DNA from: Pseudomonadota bacterium
GTDB taxonomy: Bacteria; Pseudomonadota; Alphaproteobacteria; Rhizobiales; Hyphomicrobiaceae
Direction: 5' to 3'
NCBI GenBank assembly: GCA_023428365.1
Contig: JAEYYQ010000301.1
Span: 1 to 10,235, forward strand
Length of the DNA: 10,235 nt
Part shown: one piece after another, positions 1-6,212 of the stretch
Position numbering within the stretch: the first letter of the stretch is position 1
Layout of the letters: every line of letters begins with the position of its first letter
Program-made: the position numbers and the translations under genes
Notes under the pieces: generated by a model
Databases searched by the model: none
What the model saw: only the letters and a program-made list of their open reading frames with translations
Told to the model about the DNA's origin: nothing

Positions 1-465
1 GGTGAACTCGGCGACCGACAGGGTCAGCTCCGCGATCAGCTCGGCCGTATGCGCCAGGGCATGCAGCAGAACGGGATGCGCGCGCCCAACCAGTTCGAAG
101 GCGCGGAACAGTCGATGGAAAATGCCCAGCGCGCGCTCGAACAGGGTGATCTCGATACGGCGACTCAGGAGCAGTCGCGGGCGCTGGAGCAGTTGCGGCA
201 GGGCGCGCAATCCATGGCGGAGCAGATGCTGCGTCAGATGCCGTCGCGCTTCGGCCAGGGTCCTGCCAACGATGCCCCGCGCGATCCGCTCGGCCGGCCG
301 CAACGCTCGGAAGGACCGGATCCTGGAACTTCCGTGCGTGTGCCCGACGAAATCGATGTCCAGCGCGCTCGCGAGATCCTCGAAGAATTACGACGTCGCC
401 TTGGAGAACCGTCTCGGCCAACGCTGGAACTCGACTATATCGAGCGCCTTCTGCGCCGGTTTTGA
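1..465 (+). CDS. TIGR02302/DUF4175 family protein, C-terminal part
   Basis: The frame is open from base 1 and ends at TGA 463-465, giving 154 visible residues; the start lies left of the window. The first part is rich in Gln, Arg, Glu and Met with helical, coiled-coil-like spacing (GELGDRQGQLRDQLGRM, then EQSMENAQRALEQGDLDTA). A short Gly/Pro/Asp linker with the DPLGRPQR motif follows. The end, PDEIDVQRAREILEELRRRL...LDYIERLLRRF, is the conserved tail I associate with TIGR02302 (DUF4175), a family of large proteins with N-terminal membrane segments found mainly in Rhizobiales. Its biochemical function is unknown; in related genomes I recall it near lysA, but that neighbour is not visible here. 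Family assignment is from pattern memory and is fairly confident because of the C-terminal motif. The internal ATG at 49 is not a real start, since coding continues upstream of it without a stop. Confidence 0.85.
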   Translation, partial: GELGDRQGQLRDQLGRMRQGMQQNGMRAPNQFEGAEQSMENAQRALEQGDLDTATQEQSRALEQLRQGAQSMAEQMLRQMPSRFGQGPANDAPRDPLGRPQRSEGPDPGTSVRVPDEIDVQRAREILEELRRRLGEPSRPTLELDYIERLLRRF

Positions 466-537
466 ACGCCTGACGCTGGTTCCGTTCCAGTGCGCATACC
501 CGCGTCGCCGGGTGGGCGAGAACGTATCCATTGCGTA

Positions 538-567
538 TTGACAGGCTTTATCAATCCAGTCTGATAT
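538..567 (+). promoter_or_regulatory. possible sigma70-type promoter
   Basis: A perfect -35 consensus TTGACA (538-543) is followed after 18 bp by TGATAT (562-567), which matches the -10 consensus at three of six positions. It lies about 210 bp before the LysR start, so it would imply a long leader. The -35 match is striking, but the -10 is poor and alphaproteobacterial promoters are degenerate, so this is a weak call. Confidence 0.22.
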
Positions 568-739
568 CCTTGCATAATTGTCCCGTCCGTCGTGCTCGGG
601 GGAGCAGATTGGCGGGATTAATTATCGTTGCACTCCGTGCGCATCGACATTCCGGTTGCTTTGGGGCATCCGGACAGGGACAAGGCGTAAACATAATACG
701 CGGAACCCGTGTCAGCATGGATTGCAACGCGGAATGCAT

Positions 740-755
740 CGGTCACGAGTGACCG
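740..755 (+). promoter_or_regulatory. perfect 7-bp inverted repeat before the LysR start (possible operator or RNA hairpin)
   Basis: CGGTCAC at 740-746 and GTGACCG at 749-755 are exact reverse complements separated by GA. The centre of the dyad is about 26 bp before the ATG at 774. On DNA it could be an operator for a dimeric regulator, plausibly for autoregulation. As RNA it could form a 6-bp stem with a CGAG loop, ending eight bases before the ribosome binding site GGGGA at 763-767. It does not fit the canonical T-N11-A LysR box exactly, so the binder is open. Confidence 0.4.
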
Positions 756-773
756 GGGGACTGGGGAACGCGT

Positions 774-1745
774 ATGGACATTCAGGATCTGCGGATCTTT
801 GCCCGCGTGGCTGCGGTGCAAAATCTGTCGTCCGTCGGAACAGAGCTCGGCTTGACGCCGGGTACGATATCGAAACGAATACAAGCCCTGGAAGACGACC
901 TGCGCGTACGCCTGTTCGATCGTACGACCCGGTCCATTCGCATAACCGAGGAAGGGTCTACGTTTCTCGCTTATGTCGAACGCATTCTGATTGAGCTGGA
1001 ATCCGCACGCGCTTCAGTGGGCGAAAATGCCAGCCGCCCGAAAGGCAAGCTCAAGATTTGCGCCCCCGGCTGCTATGGTCGGCTTTTCCTGGCGCCGGCA
1101 ATCAGCGCCTTCATGCGCAGCTACCCCGACATTGAAATCCACGTCGACCTGACCGACCGCGTCGTCAGTCTTCAAGAGGACGGCTACGACGTCGCTATCC
1201 GCACGGGTGAACTCCTCGATTCAGTCCTGATCGCAAAGCGATTGGCTGACGATCATCAAGTCGTCGTCGCAGCACCCAGCTATCTGAAAACCTACGGGAC
1301 ACCTCAATTTCCATCCGACCTGGAACGGCACAACTGCTTCATACTCGGTGACGCGCGCCAATGGCGGTTCAGCCGTGGCAATGACGAAATCGCAGTGCGC
1401 GCCAGCGGCAAGCTACGCTCCAACAACGGGGAACTGCTGCGCCACGCGGCGCTCGACGGACAGGGTGTGTTGCAAACCTCCGAGCTGCGCGTCCGCGACG
1501 ATATCGCTGCTGGTCATCTCGTACGCATCCTAAAGGACTACGAGCTGGTGACAAACTCTGCGGTGTGGGCGGTTTATCCCAGCTCCAAGCATGTTCTTCC
1601 CAAGCTGAGAGTGCTTCTCGATTTTCTCGGCGTGTGGTTTCGCGAGGCGTGTGCAGAACGTCAACAATTCACCCCACCGCTCGTCAATGGAGACCTTCAC
1701 TTTCCAAACGGGAAAGCTCTCCAGCAACGTCCCCTGACGTTGTAA
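774..1745 (+). CDS. LysR-type transcriptional regulator
   Basis: The protein has 323 residues, slightly over the usual 290-310 for LysR-type regulators. Residues 1-60 are the winged helix-turn-helix: MDIQDLRIFARVAAVQNLSSVGTELGLTPGTISKRIQALEDDLRVRLFDRTTR matches the family pattern, including the recognition helix (TPGTISKRIQALE) and the wing (LFDRTTRSIRIT). A linker helix runs to about residue 85. Residues 90-295 form the periplasmic-binding-like effector domain, starting with GKLKICAPGCYGRLFLAPAISAFM and containing DGYDVAIRTGEL, a signature I associate with the DmlR-like branch. ATG 774 is chosen because it begins the canonical N-terminus and has GGGGA at 763-767 with a 6-bp spacer. Effector and target genes cannot be told from sequence. 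It is a stand-alone gene: the upstream gene is on the same strand 308 bp away and the downstream barrel gene converges on it. The C-terminal 25 residues are polar and variable. Confidence 0.95.
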   Translation: MDIQDLRIFARVAAVQNLSSVGTELGLTPGTISKRIQALEDDLRVRLFDRTTRSIRITEEGSTFLAYVERILIELESARASVGENASRPKGKLKICAPGCYGRLFLAPAISAFMRSYPDIEIHVDLTDRVVSLQEDGYDVAIRTGELLDSVLIAKRLADDHQVVVAAPSYLKTYGTPQFPSDLERHNCFILGDARQWRFSRGNDEIAVRASGKLRSNNGELLRHAALDGQGVLQTSELRVRDDIAAGHLVRILKDYELVTNSAVWAVYPSSKHVLPKLRVLLDFLGVWFREACAERQQFTPPLVNGDLHFPNGKALQQRPLTL

Positions 1746-1794
1746 GCACCAGCAGCTTCCCAGCTCCGCAAGACACTCGCCAACTGTCAGGTTG

Positions 1795-2757
1795 TTACGG
1801 CGTAGCTGGCGCGCTCGACGACCTGATCAGCACCCCGCCAATGGCGTGATGGGTTGAGAGCGTCGTTGACAGTCTGCCTCCGGGTGGCTTGGTTCCGCTC
1901 ATCCATGCCCGGAACTGGCGCCAAAGATCCGTCACGAGCAAATCGCCCTGACGTGTCTCCGAGAGCGGAACGCTGTAAGGCGCATAGGTGAACTTGTACT
2001 CCAGAAACACCGATGTCCGTCCGAGCGGAATCTCAATGCCCGCCAACGCCTGACCGACGAAGCCCGCGAACTGGTACTCGAAGGTCCGCGTCCGGCCTTC
2101 CATCTCGATTTCCGTATGCGGCAGGGAAATGCCGCCACCGAGCCCGAAGTACGGTCGCACCGGCAACCACGATGCCGGCGAACGGACGAGCCCGTTCAAA
2201 GTCAGCATGTTGTGGCCATGGCTGAACTCGAGCCTGTTGAAGATCGTCTCGAGCTTTGCTGATGGAGGCACCGGCTTGCCGTCATACGTTCCGGTGAACG
2301 TTGCCGTGTCTTCGACAACAGCGATGGCTTTCGCGTGCGTGAAATCGATCATCGTCCCGGTGATCGAGTCGGCGTTCCAGCGCTGCGTGCGTAATCCATA
2401 ATAGATCGGGCTCTTGAACGGCCTGCCGATCCAGCCGAAGTCCGAGGCCGTCATGTCCGTCGCGCCAGGGTTATCGACGTACACCGTGCTGGGTTGCGTG
2501 TAGGAGGTTCCGCCGTAGCCGCCGAACGTATATTCGCGACGGCCAGCGCGGACCGATGTGCCATCCGTGCTGGATGCCGATGCGGCCGCCCTGTCGTCGT
2601 TCACGTTCGCCATCATCGACGTCGGCAACACTGGCGAGAGGAGCCAGAAGCCGAGAGCCATCAGACCCGCGACAGCAAAGCGTGGATCGGCAGCGACCTG
2701 CCAGTCGCGCCGGGCCGCTTCCGACCGTTCAGGCGCCAGACGTCCGGCTTCAATCAA
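1795..2757 (-). CDS. outer-membrane beta-barrel protein, LpxQ (lipid A oxidase)-like
   Basis: The 320-residue protein has a hydrophobic segment at about 27-50 (FAVAGLMALGFWLLSPVLPTSMMA) that looks like a signal peptide with an unusually long charged n-region. A small barrel domain runs from about residue 75 to 312, with alternating aromatic and hydrophobic strands. It includes YTFGGYGGTSY, IYYGLRTQRW, TGTMIDFTHAKA, RLEFSHGHNMLTLNGL, RPYFGLGGGISLPHTEIE, RTFEYQFAGFVGQALAGIEIPLG and SVFLEYKFTYAP. The DFTHAK, EFSHGHNMLTLN, GLGGGISLPH and FEYQ blocks resemble Rhizobium LpxQ, which oxidises the proximal glucosamine of lipid A to 2-aminogluconate in the outer membrane. The enzymatic role is inferred from resemblance only. 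It is longer than LpxQ (about 224 residues as I recall), with extra N-terminal sequence, an insert near 270-297 and an eight-residue Ser/Ala/Pro tail. The start is TTG 2757, supported by a strong ribosome binding site. A generic OmpA-like barrel is the alternative. Confidence 0.75.
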   Translation of the reverse strand: MIEAGRLAPERSEAARRDWQVAADPRFAVAGLMALGFWLLSPVLPTSMMANVNDDRAAASASSTDGTSVRAGRREYTFGGYGGTSYTQPSTVYVDNPGATDMTASDFGWIGRPFKSPIYYGLRTQRWNADSITGTMIDFTHAKAIAVVEDTATFTGTYDGKPVPPSAKLETIFNRLEFSHGHNMLTLNGLVRSPASWLPVRPYFGLGGGISLPHTEIEMEGRTRTFEYQFAGFVGQALAGIEIPLGRTSVFLEYKFTYAPYSVPLSETRQGDLLVTDLWRQFRAWMSGTKPPGGRLSTTLSTHHAIGGVLIRSSSAPATP

Positions 2758-2762
2758 GATTC

Positions 2763-2767
2763 CCTCC
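2763..2767 (-). promoter_or_regulatory. ribosome binding site deciding a TTG start
   Basis: On the minus strand GGAGG (2767 down to 2763) lies inside a G-rich run, with a 5-nt spacer before TTG 2757. No in-frame ATG occurs before the hydrophobic core of the signal segment: the first, codon 33, would remove part of it. The site therefore supports TTG as the true start. Confidence 0.65.
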
Positions 2768-2858
2768 CCCCAATGCAGCGTATTCTGGCCGCCATATTAA
2801 CCGGTAGCCAAGCTCATGCCGCCGTGATCATGGCACAACGCTTTCCTGCGACCTTGCT

Positions 2859-3953
2859 CTAGATCATGGACCGCGGCGCCGCCAGCCGTTCCAGCATGCG
2901 TCGTATTGCAACAATCTGGGGACCATCGCGCGTCAGGAACTTTGCGCCGGTATAGCCCCACCAGTCCCAGCAGGCCTGCGGATTGGCCGGTGTGCTCCTG
3001 ACCTGCGGAAACAGGACGATCAGCCGATTGGCATCGGCCCAGCCGAGATATCCCGTATGGGCGACAAGGACGTCCCCCACCGCCGCCAGGCTTTGTGCGC
3101 AACCGTGCAGCACCACATGCACCCGGCATCCGCCCGACTCGCGGCAATCGGGCGGCACATAGACCACGCCGGAGTCACCAAGACCATGCTCGGGAAGATC
3201 ACCGACAAACTCTCGTTGGTCGAATGCGTGCGTCTCGCCTGCCGGCTGCGCCACCTTCGGATTCAGCTCGCCGTAGATGTGACGCAGCATGGCGCCGACC
3301 TGATCATAGTTGCAATCGACGATGTAGGGCGACGCCGTCTGATCGCAGCTTCCGCCCCAATCAGCCGTCACGAGCGCGTGCCCCGCGGGGATATTGCTGA
3401 CATAACTGATGCCATCGCTCGGCACACCGAGAGCAGAATAGAACGCCACGGTCGATGCGACGATCTCCGGCACGACCGTGCGGTCCTCGCGCCCGGTGAA
3501 CACATAAATACGATCATTCTGCACGTTGGCGGTGGGATCAATCCGTCCCTCGTCGGCCAGCTGCCTCGCACGACGCGCGAGCTGCGCCGGATCCGGGATG
3601 CCCCAGGGCTGCAGCGCGTTGAGCATACAGCCGTTCATCGCCTTCGAGAGATTGAGAAACGTCGCGCCCGGCCCAGGCATGACACCGGCAAATACGCTTT
3701 CGGCACAGCCGTAAGGACCGCCAGCGATGATCCCGACTCCGATCACATCGCGGGAATGCGCCATCTGAAACTGGCCGGCCATGTAGGCTCCAGCCGAGAT
3801 GCCCGATAGCGATGTCTGGTCGAGTCGCGCCCCCGCAGCAGGCAGGCGATTGCCAGGCTCATCGCAAGCGCCGAGCAGAGCCAGTCCGAGAACGCTGATA
3901 GCGACCCGGAGGCAGGATGTCGTGAGCTGGCCAACACGTGTTCTGACGATCAT
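2859..3953 (-). CDS. lipoprotein, extracellular PHA depolymerase (type-2 catalytic domain)
   Basis: From ATG 3953 the protein has 364 residues. An n-region with three Arg precedes a hydrophobic core (VAISVLGLALLGAC). This ends in a lipobox with Cys30 as the lipidation site and Asp31 at +2. The mature part is an alpha/beta-hydrolase of the PHB-depolymerase esterase family. Nucleophile Ser53 sits in GISAG, near the N-terminus. Likely Asp157 (TGREDRTVVPE) and His192 (PAGHALVT) complete the triad, and the oxyanion-hole motif VVLHGC (His283) comes last. Lipase box first and oxyanion motif last is the type-2 order of short-chain-length PHA depolymerases. Eight Cys follow the lipobox, enough for four disulfides in the periplasm. 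No substrate-binding or linker domain is present, so soluble oligomers or other esters are possible substrates. A TTG at 3980 would add nine residues but lacks a ribosome binding site. It lies 101 bp from the barrel gene and downstream of pbpC. Confidence 0.85.
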   Translation of the reverse strand: MIVRTRVGQLTTSCLRVAISVLGLALLGACDEPGNRLPAAGARLDQTSLSGISAGAYMAGQFQMAHSRDVIGVGIIAGGPYGCAESVFAGVMPGPGATFLNLSKAMNGCMLNALQPWGIPDPAQLARRARQLADEGRIDPTANVQNDRIYVFTGREDRTVVPEIVASTVAFYSALGVPSDGISYVSNIPAGHALVTADWGGSCDQTASPYIVDCNYDQVGAMLRHIYGELNPKVAQPAGETHAFDQREFVGDLPEHGLGDSGVVYVPPDCRESGGCRVHVVLHGCAQSLAAVGDVLVAHTGYLGWADANRLIVLFPQVRSTPANPQACWDWWGYTGAKFLTRDGPQIVAIRRMLERLAAPRSMI

Positions 3954-3970
3954 CTCGTGGACACCAGCAT
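3950..3970 (-). other. possible six-codon leader ORF overlapping the depolymerase start
   Basis: On the minus strand ATG 3970 opens a frame reading M-L-V-S-T-R and stops at TGA 3952-3950. That stop overlaps the ATG at 3953 as ATGA. GAGGA at 3978-3974 precedes it with a 3-nt spacer, the best Shine-Dalgarno-like sequence in this region, whereas ATG 3953 itself has only a weak one. Translation of the leader followed by re-initiation could drive the depolymerase. It may also be chance, as the spacer is short. Confidence 0.3.
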
Positions 3971-4073
3971 TGTTCCTCAACGCAACCTAAGCCGCGAGAG
4001 TGTCACCTTCCAGTGCTCACAAGTGACGGTGGTCAACCAAAAGAGACGATCGAGGATAACATTGCGATCAGGC

Positions 4074-6212
4074 CTACCTCAGCCGAACGGTTACACGATC
4101 CACGCGTCCCTTCGCATCGGTGACGGTGAGCTTCACAAACCCTCGCCCGTCCGGCGTCCAGGGCGCCTCGCGCCGATGCGGATCGGAAGCGATTGGTGCT
4201 CCGTCCACCATCCACGTCAGCGGCAAAGCTCCGCCATCAGCCTTGAGCATCACGAGGTCGTTGCCCTCCTCAACTTCGAGCTCGGATCGATCCGGTGGAA
4301 ATGAAATGAGGACCGACGGATCGAGATGCCCGGTGGTAGGCTGCGCATCGCCGGGCTCGGAGAACCGCTTTAAGGGTGGCGGCAGATCGGCACCGGCAGC
4401 CCGCAAAGCCCCAGAGGGTGGGCTGTTCAGTGGCGCGCGACGCTCGCTGAGGCGCTGGAATGCGTCGAACAGAATGGGGGCGGCTGAACCACGGCCTGTG
4501 AGGCCCAACGTCGATGAGCCATCTGCCCGGCCGGTCCAAACCGCAATGGTATGCTGTCCGTCGTAGCCAATCGCCCAGGCATCGCGGTAGCCGTAGGACG
4601 TCCCGGTCTTATAGGCGATCCGTCCCCCGATGGCGCTGACCGGAGGCGGTGCATCTTTGAGAATGTCGCTGACGTACCACGCCGCAACCGGTGTCAGCAG
4701 CCGCCGCCCAGCCTCGATCTGACTCGAGGGTAGCGCCATGCGTCCAGGCTCATTGGCAATGTGGCGCAGCGTGACCGTCTCACCCCCGCGTGCAATCCCG
4801 GCATAAAGGCCCGCCAGATCGTGCAAGCTCAATCCGATGCCGCCCAGCGCAATGGCCAACGTCGGCTCTTCCGCCGCTGGCAACATCGGCGTCGCCCCGC
4901 CACGACGCAGGCGTCCGACAAGCCGCCCCGGCCCGACGACGTTGAGCACCTTCACCGCCGGAATATTCAGCGAATGCGCCAGCGCCTCCCGGATGGTGAC
5001 GGAGCCGCGAAAATCCTCGTCGAAATTCTGCGGCCGGTACAGCCCGAACCGCGTCGGGCGATCCTCAATGAGCGTTTCGGGATGCGCGACGCCTGCCTCG
5101 AACGCCAACCCGTAGATGATCGGCTTCAAGGTCGATCCCGGCGAACGGATCGCACCCACCATGTCGACGGGGCCAAGCCGCGTTTTGTCGAGATAATCCG
5201 AGGAACCGACATGGGCCAGGATTTCCCCGCTGCGATGATCGATCACCAGAACAGCCGCCGACATCTGCGGACCCAGTGAACGCGCGCGTTCGAAGGCCAA
5301 CGCCTCGACCTGACTTTGCAGCCGTGCATCGATCGTCAGGTGATGAATTCGCACCTGCGGCTTCAGCGCGACTTCGCTCTCTGAAAGGTGCGGCGCGAGC
5401 TTCGGAAATTCGCGGCGTTGGCGCGGCACAATCTCACCGCGCGCACGCTCAGCCTCGGCGGCGCTGATGACTCCATGTTCCACAGCGCGATCCAACACGC
5501 GATCCCGCGCGCGCTGTGCCGCTTCCGGCGAACGATCCGGACGACGAACTTCCGGCGACTGTGGCAATGCCACAAGAAGTGCGGCCTCGCCAACAGACAG
5601 ACGCTTCGGCTCCTTGCCGAAGTAGGCCAGCGACGCCGCACGAACACCTTCCAGATTGCCGCCAAACGGCGCCAACCGAAGGTAAAGCTCCAGTATTTCA
5701 GTTTTCGAAAGCTGCTGCTCCAATTGCAGTGCGCGGATCGACTGCCACCACTTTCCGGGCAACGTGCGCACATGCTCTCCATCGAGCAGGCGCGCAACCT
5801 GCATCGTCAGCGTCGAGGCACCGGAGACGATCTGCTGGTGACTGATGAGCTGCCACACCGCACGCGCTGCGGCTCGCATGTCCACGCCGCCGTGTTCGTA
5901 AAACCGCCGGTCCTCGAATGCGAACAGCATTTCGAGATATTTCGGATCGACAGCTTCAACCGTCACCGGCAGCCGCCACCGTCCTTCCGGCGTGGTGAAA
6001 GCCCGCAACAGCACATCATTGCGATCGAGCACCGTCACCGACAGCCGGTCCGCGCGCTCCAGCGGTGGCGGACCGAGCCATTCCATCGAAACCCGCACGG
6101 CGACATAGACGCCGAGCGGCAGCATCAGGAGGGCCAGCAGGGCGCCATAAACCCAGCGCCGCGCCCTGCTGCCAACTTTGCCTGCGATTGCAGTCGCCCC
6201 TTCCACGTTCAT
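4074..6212 (-). CDS. pbpC: penicillin-binding protein 1C (bifunctional glycosyltransferase/transpeptidase)
   Basis: This 712-residue bitopic inner-membrane protein polymerises and is predicted to crosslink peptidoglycan in the periplasm. A membrane anchor lies at about 20-40. The GT51 glycosyltransferase domain (about 60-235) carries catalytic Glu100 in FAFEDRRFYEHGGVD, plus GASTLTMQVARLL and KTEILELYLRLAPFGGNLEG. The transpeptidase domain (about 290-600) has SxxK (Ser360-Thr-Leu-Lys363), SxN (Ser414-Leu-Asn416) and KTG (535-537, in KTGTSYGYRDAW), so both activities look intact. The last 85 or so residues match the BiPBP_C domain that distinguishes PBP1C from 1A and 1B. Length is slightly under the roughly 770 residues of the E. 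coli protein. The gene follows the alpha-2-macroglobulin gene with a one-base overlap, the usual pairing for this family. ATG 6212 is the annotated start; GTG at 6206 is an alternative two codons in. Confidence 0.97.
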   Translation of the reverse strand: MNVEGATAIAGKVGSRARRWVYGALLALLMLPLGVYVAVRVSMEWLGPPPLERADRLSVTVLDRNDVLLRAFTTPEGRWRLPVTVEAVDPKYLEMLFAFEDRRFYEHGGVDMRAAARAVWQLISHQQIVSGASTLTMQVARLLDGEHVRTLPGKWWQSIRALQLEQQLSKTEILELYLRLAPFGGNLEGVRAASLAYFGKEPKRLSVGEAALLVALPQSPEVRRPDRSPEAAQRARDRVLDRAVEHGVISAAEAERARGEIVPRQRREFPKLAPHLSESEVALKPQVRIHHLTIDARLQSQVEALAFERARSLGPQMSAAVLVIDHRSGEILAHVGSSDYLDKTRLGPVDMVGAIRSPGSTLKPIIYGLAFEAGVAHPETLIEDRPTRFGLYRPQNFDEDFRGSVTIREALAHSLNIPAVKVLNVVGPGRLVGRLRRGGATPMLPAAEEPTLAIALGGIGLSLHDLAGLYAGIARGGETVTLRHIANEPGRMALPSSQIEAGRRLLTPVAAWYVSDILKDAPPPVSAIGGRIAYKTGTSYGYRDAWAIGYDGQHTIAVWTGRADGSSTLGLTGRGSAAPILFDAFQRLSERRAPLNSPPSGALRAAGADLPPPLKRFSEPGDAQPTTGHLDPSVLISFPPDRSELEVEEGNDLVMLKADGGALPLTWMVDGAPIASDPHRREAPWTPDGRGFVKLTVTDAKGRVDRVTVRLR

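Larger units (their letters stand above)
466..773. other. non-coding leader upstream of the LysR gene
   Basis: These 308 bases hold no convincing gene. The short ORFs here lack recognisable protein features and overlap one another on both strands. The stretch is visibly AT-richer than its surroundings between about 535 and 700. It contains a consensus -35 hexamer TTGACA at 538-543 followed by a weak -10-like TGATAT at 562-567 (18-bp spacer). A good -10-like CATAAT lies at 692-697 with only a weak CGGACA at 671-676 upstream (15-bp spacer). An AT-rich near-palindrome, GATTAATTATC, lies at 616-626, and a perfect dyad at 740-755. LysR genes often face a divergent target across such a region, but the upstream neighbour here runs on the same strand, so no target can be read from the layout. 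Confidence 0.6.

Noticed and set aside
498..513. Hairpin ACCCG/CGGGT after the TIGR02302/DUF4175 gene as a terminator
   Set aside because: The stem is only 5 bp and no T-run follows, so it is not a credible intrinsic terminator.
578..994. A 138-codon plus-strand open frame overlapping the LysR leader and helix-turn-helix
   Set aside because: It overlaps the LysR coding start in another frame and has no recognisable features or supporting ribosome binding site.
1746..1794. A bidirectional terminator between the convergent LysR and barrel genes
   Set aside because: Only short 4-bp arms (AGCT repeats, CAAC/GTTG) are present without T-tracts on either strand.
3057..3809. A 250-codon plus-strand open frame antisense to the depolymerase gene
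   Set aside because: The translation is low in structure and full of Arg and His, and the opposite strand carries the catalytic motifs of a recognised family.
4002..4027. Imperfect inverted repeat GTCACCTT...AAGTGAC between pbpC and the depolymerase gene
   Set aside because: The arms mismatch by a bulge and are separated by 11 bases; neither a terminator T-run nor a clear promoter goes with it.
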